Assembly (NCBI RefSeq): GCF_003254395.2
Contig: NC_037641.1
Location: forward strand, 2,310,001-2,374,000
From: Apis mellifera
Taxonomy: Eukaryota > Arthropoda > Insecta > Hymenoptera > Apidae
Length of the DNA: 64,000 nt
Reading direction: 5' to 3'
Every line of letters begins with the position of its first letter. Within the stretch, counting starts at the first letter, position 1. The translations under genes and the position numbers were made by a program. Of the stretch, positions 13,178-26,232 are shown piece by piece. A model generated the notes under the pieces. It was not told the DNA's origin and searched no databases. It saw only the letters and a list, made by a program, of their open reading frames with translations.

Positions 13178-13330
13178 TTTCAATAAAAAAAATTTCAGAT
13201 AAAATGAATTTCTTCAAGTATAAAATATTTCTGTTTATTAATTTTATTAAATCATAATAAAGTGCTAAATAAAAATATTTGAAGAATAAAATATTTAAAT
13301 TATCTTTAAGAATTTGATTAATTAATTCGA
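11020..13330. other. AT-rich background
   Basis: Low-complexity A/T with (TA)n at 13118. No gene seen. Confidence 0.6.
13118..13176. repeat. (TA)n microsatellite
   Basis: TA repeat with a single ACAATA interruption near 13130. Confidence 0.95.
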
Positions 13331-13740
13331 TTAGAACAAAAATCTTCGAGAATTGGAATATAAAGCAAAAATATCCCTTGAATTTCTCTTTGGAAATATC
13401 GCAATATCTATTATTCCTCGTGCCAATTGTTTCTCTTAACGCGTCACGTTCTCCATTGAGAAATCCAACTCGCGAAACAAGAGGATCGTCTTTGTTGTGC
13501 TACAATTTTCTTCGCCCCACTATCATTCCGAATTCGAATGGTTTGACAGGCATTGATATTTCTTTGGCATCCATTCGATCTTCTCTGCATCGATAAGCGG
13601 TGAATTCTTGCTCGAGCATTCGTCACGAATGCCAACTCGATGTTGTTGCAAACTCGATTTCGTGGGCGAGGCTGTTGAGGTTTCTTGATCTTTCCATTGG
13701 AATTCGTAGAATTCAAGTGATCCAAATATCATAGAAAGAG
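13330..13740. other. Balanced island 4
   Basis: Open frames overlap on both strands here (13378-13596 +, 13444-13725 -, 13523-13732 -), as expected when stop codons are rare by composition. None shows family motifs. Candidate regulatory element. Confidence 0.35.
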
Positions 13741-15480
13741 AAAAGGTTTTTTCGAATTGTCTTATATTAGTCTATTTACTTTTAAAAATGTTTGGTATCA
13801 TAAGTAATTTAAGAATTAGAGTTAATTTATGTAATTTTATATGCAAGTATCCAATTTATTCCATTTCATTTTAAGTATTTCATTTGTTTTATCCTAAAAA
13901 AATATGAGATTATTATATATTATTATTATTTTCAAACAATCTTTTATTTCATTTTTTTATAAAATGATTTAATAAAATATCATTAATATTTTAATTATAA
14001 TTAATTTACGAAAAATTGAATAAAATTACCATTTTTGTACAGAAAATTGAAAAATTGGCAACTGAAGAATTAATTAATTATTATTTTGTACTTTAATTTT
14101 ATATTTTATATGAAAGATAAAAAATGATGAATTATCATTAGTATTAAGATTAAATAATATAATATTATAATAAAGGTAAAATTAAAATATAATTCAAAAA
14201 TACTATTCAAGTGTTAAAAATTCTATCAATATAGTTCTTCAAAATATAAGTGATATTAATAAACGAATTTTCGAATAATTGAATTGAATTGAAAAATTGA
14301 ATTGAATTTTAAAATTTAAATGCCATTGATACATTTTATTTTATTTTGTGAGTTTTATATTATTATATAGTTGTAGATTATTTAATTATTTTAAAAAAAT
14401 TATGATTTATAAAATTTGAGAAATATTTAAAAATTACTTATATAATACTTATAAACATACTATTTAAATTTAAAAATCATTTTTATACTATGATTTATAT
14501 TTAAATAAACGAAATATATTCATTAATTATTATTCATTTAATTATTATTCCAAGTTGGATTATTTCAAAGAAAAATGAAACATAAAAAAAAATTACTAAT
14601 TTTTAATTATTTTTCAATATATCTTATTTTTTAATTCTATAATACATTATAAAGTCTGTTTTTGTAATTTTCAAGATTCTTACATTGAAGTTCATTCATT
14701 TTCCTTCACACATATAAGTGAGACGAAGAAAATGATCGAGGAGGATCACGCCTTGACCTCACCCATTCAATCGACTTAGCATCGATTGTAATTAATATGT
14801 AAATTTCAAATTTCTATTTACTTTTGTGTCTTTAATCTGAACAATGTTCATGAATGTAGAATAATATTGAATTCTTGTGCAATAAATATAAAAAAAATGT
14901 ATATATTTACATATCTCATTATTTATGCATTTTTTTTATGTCTGACGTCTTTGAATATATTTGGTTTATATAACTATAAACCAAATGGATTTAAAAGGTT
15001 TTTTAAATTTAAATAATATGTTTACAAGTATTATGTACATATGTAATTTTCAAATATTTCCCAACTTTTCTAAATCATAATCTTTTTATAATAATTAAAT
15101 ATATTTTAAATATATTTTATAATAATTAAATAACCTACAAGCATCCAATATTGAATTCATATAAAAAGATATTTTTAAATATATTATATGTTATTAAAGT
15201 TATAATATTGTATATATTGTATATATGAAATGCAATTTCTATTTGATTTGGGCATGACTGGTTTAATTTTCTTAATTTTTAATCATAAAATAATCTTCAG
15301 ATAAAATAAGTAATTATATATTTATTTTTTAATTTTTTAAAGTAATAATTTTGTTACAAAATAATCAAATAGTTTCCAAATAATTATTTTATATACACAC
15401 AGAAAAATTTTTAACGAAGTAACTTACTAATTATTATTCCCAATAGAATATCCAATATAAGTACAAAATTTTAAAAAAAA
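13740..15480. other. AT-rich background with a small island
   Basis: A balanced patch at 14690-14800 (GAGACGAAGAAAATGATCGA region). Nothing else supported. Confidence 0.55.
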
Positions 15481-15489
15481 TGTCATTTT

Positions 15490-15690
15490 AAAATCTTTAC
15501 GATGAAATTTTTCATAAAAATAATTTCAATTAGAAGTAATTATTGCAATCTATAATTTTATAAAATGTTTTGCATAGTGTGGTTTATTTATTCTTACTAT
15601 TCTTAATTCGCATTTCATCAAATATCTTCGATTATTACGCCAACATGATTTTAAATGAATTTAAAATCAACATTTGTAAAATTATTCACT
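15490..15690. repeat. Direct duplication, copy 1 (~200 bp)
   Basis: Starting at AAAATCTTTACGATGAAA, this segment matches 16721-16915 nearly base for base, with a few substitutions and small indels. It includes the shared TTCGCATTTCATCAAATATC core. The copies are about 1.2 kb apart in the same orientation. Similar peptides can be read from both copies, but neither looks coding. Confidence 0.85.
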
Positions 15691-15769
15691 CTTATTCAAT
15701 TCAATTTTTCAAAAGTTTATCATTTTATTGTTCTCAATTTTTTTTACGATTTTACGACGATTTTCCTAC

Positions 15770-16090
15770 TCTTTAATTTTCCGCGCAAAAAAGCCATTGC
15801 TCTCAACAATATTGCATTTGCGTATTGCGATGCTTTGCATCGCAAGTGAAACCGGTAGCTGCTTACGCAACTAGACACGTGTCCTTTTCTCCAAGGATTC
15901 TGCGATCTCCACTTCCTGGAGAACGGATCTCACTTCGATCCGGAAAGCGATCGAGAAAGCGTCTCGTGAAAGCAATGGTTATTTTGACTGATCAGGGAAG
16001 ATGAGAAGATCCTCGTAGTCATGACAGTGATTCACGAGTGGAATTCGATGGTTGGAAAATCAGAAAGTGTGGAAAGATATTTGTGAATAA
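15770..16090. other. Balanced island 5, rich in palindromes
   Basis: Contains the 21-nt hairpin at 15825, GACACGTGTC and a CGGATC/GATCCG pair. No coding frame is supported. The concentration of dyad symmetries favours a protein-binding element. Confidence 0.4.
15825..15845. repeat. Perfect 9-bp inverted repeat with 3-nt loop
   Basis: TTGCGATGC, loop TTT, GCATCGCAA. A second, shorter inverted repeat (CGGATC ... GATCCG, 15924-15942) and the 10-bp palindrome GACACGTGTC (15874-15883) lie in the same balanced island. Confidence 0.9.
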
Positions 16091-16424
16091 AATGGGTATT
16101 TTTTCTTAATGAGATATTACACGATGTTTTTGATTATTTTATAGAAGTATGAATAATGAAGTTTTTTGGATATTGAATTTTGTTAATCATTTAATTTCAT
16201 GATTTTAAATTAGTAAAAATATATTTTATTAATAAAAAATGTCTTAAAATTTAAATATTTATAAAATATATAGTTAGAGATTCGTTATTTTATTTTTTTT
16301 CCCCCAAAAATTTATCCAACTAATTGAAATTATTATTTATATCGAACATTAATTTCAAATTAATAACAAAAGAAGATTTTCCTTACAAAAGAAAAAGAAA
16401 TAATAAATATTTCAAAATTTTTTG

Positions 16425-16555
16425 GTAATATAATAAAATATATAATAAAATAATAATAAAATATATAATAAATAATAATAAAATATATAATAAAATAATA
16501 ATAAAATATATAATAAAATAATAATAAAATATATAATAAAATATAATAAAATTTA
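16425..16555. repeat. AT-rich minisatellite, period about 22-23 bp
   Basis: Repeated AAAATATATAATAAA blocks separated by ATAATAATA spacers, about five copies. The minus-strand open frame at 16383-16619 reads this array as a Tyr/Ile/Phe repeat and is not a gene. Confidence 0.85.
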
Positions 16556-16720
16556 ATTGAACAACAAATCGGAAAATACTTAAATAATTTTGCAGGTTAA
16601 AATTCGATTTAAATATCATTTCTTTTAATTGTTTTATACAATTTGATAATTATTCTAATATTAGAAATATTTAGAATATATTTAGACGAAATGATTTCTA
16701 ATGTCGAAATTCATTTATTT

Positions 16721-16915
16721 AAAATCTTTACGATGAAATTTTTCATAAAAATAATTTCAATTAGAAGTAATTATTGCAATCTATAATTCTATAAAATGTT
16801 TTGCATAGTATCACTTATTTATTCTTATTAATTCGCATTTCATCAAATATCTTCGATTATTACGTCAACATGACTTTAAATGAATTTAAAATCAACATTT
16901 ATAAAATTATTCACT
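16721..16915. repeat. Direct duplication, copy 2 (~195 bp)
   Basis: This is the second copy of the segment at 15490-15690. Small differences include a shorter spacer where copy 1 has an extra TTACTATTC-type stretch and a T for C in the ATTACG(C/T)CAACATGA region. Downstream of 16915 the two loci diverge. Confidence 0.85.
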
Positions 16916-17559
16916 ATTTTTTTAATATTTTGAAATACTATGATTTCTATTATTATTTGACTACATTTAAATTTATTACCTTTAATTTTATTGCATTTAA
17001 ATTTATCTCTAAAGAACTTGCTATTCGCATTCTTCGAAAAATACAAACATAAAATATAAAAAAATTAGGCATTTAAAATTACAATAATCAAAATCATTAC
17101 AATGATAGCAATTCGAATATACTAAATCATATTCATTTGGCAAATTAGATAAATTTCAATTATAAAATTTTATTTACAAAATATTATTTAAATAAAAGAA
17201 AGCAGAAAAAGAAATATAAAAATACAAGAGCTACACTTTAATATTTATAAGAAAATATTGAGTTATAAATATTCTTTCAAAAAATTTTTGATGATTATGC
17301 TGTTTAAGATGTGATGTTTAGACTTACAATAATAATATAATTAATAAAACAAAAATATTAATAGAAATTAATATAAATTATTAATGATTCATTTCCAATA
17401 CATGTGATACATATCATATCTAACATATAAAATTAAAGTTATATAGCATATATAAATCAGAGAAAAATGTTTTAGAAGAATTGAATATAATACTCCAAAA
17501 TTATCAAATTTTAATTCATAATACATAATTTTAGAAATGAATTACAATAATCAGATTAC

Positions 17560-17990
17560 GCAAAAAGAAAAATAGTGTTTCGAATCGAAGTTTAGCTATT
17601 TTGCACTCACAGTGGGTCACATGAAGAATTCTTGTATCAAGGAATCGAGGTCTGATCGGTCACCGCGATCTTGAATAGGGCATCCGCTCACCTATTTTCA
17701 ACTTAACATGCATACTAGATTACGCGCCACTATTAAATTAAATTCATCCCGATGAGAAAGTAATCATGATCTTTGACACATTTATGGCAAGAGAAACTAT
17801 CGTGCACATCCTTTCCTTATGGATCGAACTTCTACGAGTGATAGATCGTCATCATTCCCTTAACAAGGAATTCTGCTCATGAGGAAATGTATATATATTG
17901 CCAGAGATGAAATTTAAAAGATGTTAAATGTAAAAGATCTGTCGCTTTCTCTCTTCGTCTCTCTTCGAAACGAATGGAAAACGGTTAAGC
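17560..17990. other. Balanced island 6
   Basis: Contains GTCACCGCGATC (17659-17670, repeated at 23296) and ATTACGCGCCA (17719-17729, also at 6487). No coding frame. Candidate regulatory element. Confidence 0.4.
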
Positions 17991-18092
17991 ATAAAATTTA
18001 TGAATATTCGTTAAATTTGAAACAATTTCAATGCTTGAATGTAATTTGAATTTTAATTTTATATGTCATTTATTTTTTAATTATTCTCTAAG

Positions 18093-18129
<37 letters not shown>

Positions 18130-20560
18130 ATAATATATATGATAATATATACATATATATATATATATATATGAATAAATAATCAACGATTTCATTATTT
18201 TTAAATTTATTATATTTTTAAAATTATTAAATTAATTATACAAAGTTTAAAAAAAAACTTTGAGAATTTTTTTATTTAAAAACATTTTTATATTAATGTA
18301 TATTTTTAAAAGAAAAAATAAAAATTTTATGTCACAAAAATCTTCATAAGAAGATATAAGAATACAATGTAGTTTTTCCAGTAAGAGAATGAAAAGAAAA
18401 ATAAAATAAGAACATAAAAAAACATGATTAATTAATAAGGAAAAATATATCACTTGTCTTATTACATTAAGAAATAAAAAGAAAATCTTAAATTTAATTA
18501 TAAAATTTAAATCTAGATATTTAAAAAGAAATTCAATTTTCTTTCACTTACAAAAAAAAAAAATCTCTATCGATTTTTCTATCGTTATTAACTAAAAAAG
18601 AAATGAAAATTTCATGCTACATATGCAAAATACGTCCCACATTAAATTTGTCATAAATTATGTTCTCAATGAAAGAAATAAGAAACAAAAGCGATAAATA
18701 CTAAGACATGGTTAGTCGATCGGCGAATGTTCGATTCGATCTCGTGAAATTCGACTTGTTCGATCGGTAGAAAGCGTTTTCACTTGTAAACGGGATGCCA
18801 GATCGCGTGTGGTTGATATAATGGCTCTGGGATGATAATGAAATCGAGTATTTGCAACTGCGTTAATTTCTAAAATTTTAGCAAATTAAAATAAAAATTA
18901 AAGCAAATTAAAATATTATTCTTTAATGACTTTTTTCATTTTTAAGAATATGAATATGATGACTGAGATATCGCTATTATAATAAAAATAATATTTTGCA
19001 ATCATATAAATTAAGCAAAATCACCGAAGAAACTGAAAATTATATCAAAAATTATATTTTATAAATATATTTTAAGAATTGGAAAAAATATTAAAAGTAT
19101 AAATATATAATATTGTTTAGTTGATGGAAACTACTTTGAAGAGAAAGAGAATAATTAATAGATATTTTATAAAAAATTATTCTATAAAAAAAAAAATTTG
19201 AAAACTTTTAAATCGAATATTATATAAAAATTTTAATAACCTTATTATTGTTCATTACTCAAAAATACAATAAATTTTTTTTAAAATATTTATTATTTAT
19301 CAAAAAATAAATTCTACTTAATAATTTTCTTGTTATATACATAATTATAAGTTCTTAGAATCTTAAAAAATCTTGTTTCATAAATATCTATATCTTATAT
19401 ATCTATGATATATCATAAATATATATCTATATTTTATATGTACATCTATTTCAAAAAATTCATCATAATATTTTTATCATATCAATTTTCATCATTATAA
19501 ATAATAATAAATACAAGTGTAATACTTATAAAAATTTTTTTACTATTTAATTGATAGCTTATATCATATATTATATCGTTTATCCTTCAACACATATATT
19601 TTGATGTGCATAAAAATATAAACTATAAATAACTGTAAAGAATAATAAGATTTACGTGATTACGTATGTATATTTTTTTCATATATATTTATGCTTATAC
19701 ATTTTATACATTTTTTATATTGCAAAAAATGAATTATATTATTATATATTATACAATTTTATAATTATATTATATAATTATCATTATATTATTCATTTAT
19801 CGTAAAAAATATAAATTATACAACATATTAAAAAACATTTTTGCTTATATCAATAAATATCAATAAAAATGTTTTTTTTCAATTTTGTTTAAATAATTAT
19901 TATTTGTGAAAAAAATGATAATCAAAATTATCGCGAACATCTTGTATAAATATATAAAGTATAAAACTCATATAAAATATATAAAGTATATAATTTGAAA
20001 AGTATATTATTGAAAATGAATTTCAATCATTAAATCATTTATATTATAAACTTATGATTATCAAATATAGATAATTAATATTCTTAATAATAATACATAT
20101 TTTAAGAATGTTTATTAATAGAATATTATTTTATAAATTTAAATTATAATTATAATTTATTTAAATTATAATTTAAATTTTATAAATTTAAAAGCATAAT
20201 TAATAATAATAAAAGAATAATATCAATTTAATAGAAAATTATTAAATTGATTATAAAAAAAGAAATAATAAATCTATATGAAAAAATAAATATCTAATAT
20301 TTTTCTAATATTATAATTAATATAAAAAGAAAGATATCGAAATATCTATATTTTTTTTATAAATTAAACTAAACACTATATATTCTAGAATATCTTCAGC
20401 AATTCTTATTTTTGTTCCAAAAAATTTTATCTATTAATTATACATGTTAAAATCATTACAAGAAACATTTCGGTTAAAAAAAATCAAATCAACCGATTTC
20501 TCGATCTTGATTTAACAAAAATTATATCACTTTTTTTTTTGTTTTGCATATTATAATGAA
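17990..20560. other. AT-rich background with a small island at 18700-18850
   Basis: The small island contains repeated TCGAT motifs (CGATCGGCGAATGTTCGATT area). The minus-strand frame at 18247-18453 is Phe/Leu/Ile-rich and compositional. Confidence 0.55.
18099..18172. repeat. Compound (TA)n microsatellite
   Basis: Two TA runs separated by GTGATAATATATATGATAA. Confidence 0.95.
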
Positions 20561-20960
20561 ACATCAAAGAATCGAACGTACAATAAATATCATATCGATC
20601 CAAAATTAATCCAAAATAAAATATTTTGATCTATTAAGAGACGCAAAAAAATGCAAAAGAACAAAGTCACGAATGATTTGAAAGAACACATGGACCATCA
20701 AGACTAAATCTATTACGGGGAAAGGTCAAGTGGAGATCGTAGATCGTTTGTAAATCAAAGACTTTTGGTTCCCTCAGCCTCGATAAAGTGATCGGTGGTG
20801 CGTCATTACGAGATCCCGGTGCTAGGAATACGAGGAACGTCTATGGGCTTGGTCCATAAACGACCTACTAGCATAAATACCTTTCTACGTGCATACCCTC
20901 ACATACAGGACGTGCAAACTGGCGATGTTGTTTCATATCTCCCGATTAATCACGAAAATT
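20560..20960. other. Balanced island 7
   Basis: Contains TCCATAAACGA, shared with the island at 39.5 kb, and CCATAAA sites like those of posterior Hox factors. No coding frame. Confidence 0.35.
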
Positions 20961-22400
20961 AATAATTTTATTGATTGTTATTTAATTATAGATATTCTAA
21001 ATATTGGAATTTAATTTGAATTTTTCTTTTGATGATATAATTTTTGAATCATTAATCAATTATTGATTATTGGTTAATTATAGATATTCTAATTTCTAAA
21101 ATTTATTTTGAATTTTCAATGGCATAGTTTGTTATCGATAATCAATATTAATTAATTATAAATATTTTATAATTAATTATTAATATTCTAATATCTGGAG
21201 TTTATTTTTGTATTTCAAAAAGAAAAGGAATTTTGAAAGTAAAATGTTTATATTTCTTGAAAATTTATTATTTTATTCTTGTATTTGTACAAGGAATTAT
21301 AAATGCTTCATTAAACGTTGGATTACTATTATTTATAATTAATAGTTTTTACAGATTATTTATAATCTATTTTTAAATATATAGTTGAGAAATAGCTTTT
21401 ATATTAAAATTGATAACAAAAATGACATTAAAATAAGATATATAAGAAAAAGATATATGAAATAAATTGAAAAAAATAATAAAATGATCTAAGATCAATT
21501 GCATGATATATAATATTATAGAATTAATAACATAGGCTATAACAATAAGTTATATAATAATTCTTAAATTTAGAAATTTAATGTATTTTAAAAATTATAT
21601 AATTATTAATTATATTAATAATTATTGAAGTGATAAGAAAATAAGATAATTTTATATATTCAAAATTTATCATATTTAAAATTTATGATTTTAATATTAT
21701 TATTTTTTTAAGATTTTAATTCTTAAGATTATTTTAAAATTTTTATCTTTCTTTTCTTTCTAATTATATGATTATTTTAATTATAAGTTTATGATTATAT
21801 AATGATTATATAATGAGTTATATCTAGTTTTATAGTTTTCACATGAAAAATATCTTAGTATTATTCGTCGAAGAGAAGGCAAAAATTTCTTCTTGGGAAC
21901 GAAAATTACAAATCATCCATTTCTTTACTATAGTTCGCATTAGAATTGTGGAAAATTGCTATTGCGGATATATATATGGAAAAAGATGTCTATAATGATT
22001 CTATATTTATCTCTTTATAATTTTAATAATAATCACAATTAGTTGATTAGATATAGAATTTATTATACAGAATATAATTTCAAATTATTAAAAAATTTAA
22101 TTTAAAAAAAATGTTAATATGTAAATAATTAAAAGAAGGTATTTTTAGAAGAAACAGATATATCTCAAACATAAAAATTATAAAATCTAATTTTACAAGT
22201 AATATATCCTTATCATGTGTAGAAGAAATACATTCATATCAAACCTAATTTTGAAAGAAAAATATTTATAAAGAATATATTTATAAATAATAATTTGATG
22301 CATAATTATTGTGGCTTTTTTCACGACTTTTTTTTCTTTAAAAATTGGCATTTTGTTTGATTTTTTTCATAAAAATAATCCTCTCTTTTTAGTTAGTGAA
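20960..22400. other. AT-rich background upstream of the mariner relic
   Basis: Includes degenerate copies of ATTATAGATATTCTAA-type sequence at 20980-21190. No terminal inverted repeat matching a mariner was recognised. Confidence 0.55.
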
Positions 22401-22401
22401 A

Positions 22402-22614
22402 ATGCGTATCGAAAATCATATTCATATTCGCCATATTATGCTCTATCATTTCGAGAAAGGTTGAAATGCAGCACAGTCATTTCACGATCTTAACGAATTT
22501 TTTGGCAAAGGAATGATCAATAAAAGCCAAGTTGAAAGATAGTTTAAGAAATTCAAATCGAGTGGTACAAATTTCGTAGATGAAGAAAGAAAAGATCGAA
22601 TTTCGATGACTAGG
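22402..22614 (+). pseudogene. Mariner-like transposase, N-terminal DNA-binding fragment (decayed)
   Basis: From an ATG at 22402 one frame runs 71 codons with the layout of the mariner N-terminal helix-turn-helix region. It opens with an IRHIMLYHFEKG-type first helix, followed by an NAAQSFHDLN stretch, then SQVER, a stop where mariners carry Trp, FKKFKSSGT, and a VDEERKDR motif like the usual DEERSGRP. Two in-frame stops are present (TGA at 22462, TAG at 22540) but no frameshift. After about 22614 the similarity ends abruptly in AT-rich sequence. The catalytic D,D34D domain and the 3' end are missing, and no clear terminal inverted repeat was found. The family call rests on motif recognition. 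It is a relic with no coding potential. Confidence 0.75.
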
Positions 22615-23100
22615 CACTTTTGGTTTTTGCTGATTGTTCTTTATATAATAATAACATATTAACAAGAAATAAAAATATCAAATAAAAAATTGTAAAATCG
22701 AATTTTAATTATCTATAAAAGAATGAAATATAAAAATAATCAAAAAATTTAATTTTGCAAGAAATTTCTTAAATAAATACCTACGTATCTATAGAATAAA
22801 TAAAATATGAAACAGAAGAATTATTTATTAAGTTTAATTTCAGAAAATATTTTCAACTCATAACTAATTATCTAACTAATTATCTATAGAAAAAAATATA
22901 TTAAACATAATAATTATTAAAAAATTTTCAGAAAATAACTAGAAAAAGAATTTTTAATATTTAATTAACACATATGCACGCAAGAAATAAATTTAAGCAT
23001 AACAAAAATTATTACAAAATATGATATTTAAAAGAAAAAAAATCTCATTATACATAATTATAAGCATATAGAAGAAATAAATTTATAGCTATACCAAACA
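22615..23100. other. AT-rich background
   Basis: No similarity to the rest of a mariner transposase was recognised; nothing else seen. Confidence 0.55.
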
Positions 23101-23480
23101 GAAGAAATCTTCGGTGAACAATCTTTTAAATGCGCCTCTTTATGACTGATATTACGATCTTCGTATGCATATACTGTTGCTCTTTCGATGCGAATTACCT
23201 TTCTCCATTCCTGTCTTTGCCGCATAATTCGCATTATAATCCTCTCTGAGGGACACCTACGTACTTAGGCAATTTGATTCTCTTAAGTCGTGAATGTCAC
23301 CGCGATCAATCTTTCTCCAGCCAAATGACTTATCCATTAGTTTTTGCTATGCATTGAAATATTATGTCGCATTCCAACATTGTTTTGCATACTGGCATGA
23401 TTTCATCTTTACTATATTCTTTTTTCATTTTTTTCTTATTTCTTCATGCCTGATAATTTGTACATCTATTTAAATGAATT
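23100..23480. other. Balanced island 8
   Basis: Mixed sequence with GTCACCGCGATC at 23296-23307. A pyrimidine tract ending TTTCTCCAG near 23320 resembles an acceptor but is not followed by a supported exon. Confidence 0.35.
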
Positions 23481-26177
23481 TTCGCTTGAAAAATTTTAAT
23501 TTTAATATCCGTATTATTAATTAGTTTCGAACTTTTTTCAAAAAAATATGCTTTAAAAAAAAATTTTAGTATTCTGTTATAAATTCTGTTATAAATATTT
23601 TTGGTTTTCTTTTTAAATGCGTTTTTGTATTTAAAGTGTCATTTTATAGTGTGTAAAGTATTCTTTTCATTTTGGCGATTTAATTTAAAGATAACTTGTT
23701 GAAAGACTATCTCCTTACTGATTTATTAACTTTAAAGTATTATTAAAAATATCATTTTAAATAGCATTTTTCTATATATATTTGAGATTCGCTTTCACAT
23801 TATACATATTTTGATAATTATGGCTATAATTTCATGTAACTGAGTACAATTCATTAAAAGTTCTTTCAATAAATTGTTAATTAACTTTAGTTGTTAATTG
23901 AGATATATATATAAATGAGATTTAAGATGTACTAGTATTTTTAAAAGATAATTTTTAATTTTATAGACAAAAATAAACACAAAAGTTGATATACAAAAAT
24001 ATCATTTGAAATTTATTTATTAAATTATAAGCAATTTAAGCTTAAATGTAAAACAAAGATAAAATAAATTTTATTCTTTTTTTTTTGTTCCACTTTGTAA
24101 TAAATATATTAATATTCTATAAATATCTTATAAATATTAAAAAAATAGTTGAACTTCAATAATCTTGAAAAGAAAATAAAACATATTTAAATATATTTTT
24201 TCTGAAAAAGAAAATTTATGCACTTTTTTCTTGAATTTATGACACGTATGAATTTTTGCTACGATTTCGTCTGAATAACAATGAATATTCATACACACAT
24301 ATGTATTTATAAACATTATAAATAAACTACTATTACATATTATAATTTGTTTTAATTTCACATAAGATTATAGTTGTAAGATATAACATGAAATGTTTTA
24401 AGACATTTAAACATTGTGCTTAGACATTTTGCTTTGTTATTGCAACATAAGCATCATAATGTATTTGTAACTATAGATTTTTTTATACGAAATATAAACT
24501 TAATATAAATTTTGTCTAAACTAGTCAATGTAAGAGCTCACAAAAGTATTCGAATGCTCATTGTAAATAAAACTTGTGAAAGTACTGTTGTAATTATATT
24601 AAAATATTATACTTAACTATAATTAAAATCTATATGAATTTTTATTGTAAATTAATCAATTGTTATTTTGACAGGATAAAATGGAAAATTGAAAGTTTCA
24701 ATGTTTCTTTTAATTTTTTTTAATAATTTTGTAATGATACGAGAATAAGATTTTAAAAACAAAATGTTCAGATTTTAATAATTATATCATTTTTTTATAA
24801 AAAATATTTCTAAGCAAAATTGTATTTAAAACATGAAAAAATGTTGAAATTTTAAATACATAATGCAAAAAAAAAAATAAAATTTTTTATGGATAATCTA
24901 TTATGTTTACATGTACACATATTTCAATTATAATCAAATTCTAAAATATTCTAAAATATTATAATTTTAAAATATTGTTCAAATATTGTTCAATATTGTG
25001 AATATGTTATTGTATGTAACACTGTATGTATTATACACTCATTATATTATATGTGCAATAAATAAAATTGACCATTGGTTTCTTATATAGAGAAAAATTA
25101 ATCAAATATCTATAATAACGTATTTAAAATCGTAATTAAAACTGATAAGAAAATAGTTCTAAAACAAATTTAATTAATGTTAAATATTTGCATACTGTTG
25201 AAATATATAACATTATGAAATATTATATAATATTATGAAATATTGAAATATTGAAAATATTATGCAAAAATTCTTTAATTTATTAAATGGTAACATTTTA
25301 ATTTTAAAAGAGTATAATGAATATTCCATATTAATTTTGGTATATTATCATTTTTCTTTTTATTTCTTTTTAATATTTTTACATTTTTTGTTGTTATTTT
25401 GATATTTTAAGATAATAATTTTTTAATTTCTTTCTATTTCTTATTAATCCTAATCTAAATTAAAATTAGTACAAATATTATTTTTTATATTATTTTTTCT
25501 ATAGCTACAAAATTTACACTATTCTATAAAAAAGAAAAAAAAAGAGAATTGAGTAAAACAGTAAAATTTCGAAGACTTTCGAATTTTTAATATTATTAGA
25601 TTCGAAATTTTATTGTTTTTTTTTAACACTTTGAATTTCATTATCTTCTCATCGTAAAATTCTAATGACAAACCATTAATATGAAACAATTTAGACAATT
25701 GCAAGTAATATAATCGCGTTATTTTCTCTGGCAAATTAATTACGTTTCAAGAGTCGTCTTTTATAAGTGTCGAATACCATTCCCCTCAGTTTCGAGACAG
25801 TAATTTTGCTTTCATTTCTATGATAAGTATTGTTCATTTCGAGAAAGCTGTCTTGAAAATCATAATTCAATCCTTAGAGAGATCCATGATAAAAATTCTT
25901 TGAAAAACAATTATTAAAGAATCTAAATTCTTTTTTAAATAGATTCATTATTATTATCTTTATACAATTTTTTATGGAAATTTTTTTTCAAACTATGGAA
26001 CTTAATATCAATTTTTTAAATATATTATTAAAACTGTTATATTTTGGATAAAAAATTAGAGAATCATTCATAATTTTCAATTTTTTTTCGTTGTATGTTT
26101 TTTAATTGCAAAATCTAACCGAAATTTAATTGCAAATTTTATTTATTATTAATATATTATACACATACACACACACA

Positions 26178-26232
<55 letters not shown>

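Larger units (their letters stand above)
16090..17560. other. AT-rich background with the second duplication copy
   Basis: Holds the minisatellite at 16425 and the copy at 16721. Otherwise low-complexity. Confidence 0.6.

Noticed and set aside
13378..13732. Overlapping open frames on both strands
   Set aside because: Simultaneous openness on both strands reflects composition; no motif in any frame.
16383..16619. Minus-strand Tyr/Ile-rich frame
   Set aside because: Translation of the AT minisatellite at 16425-16555.
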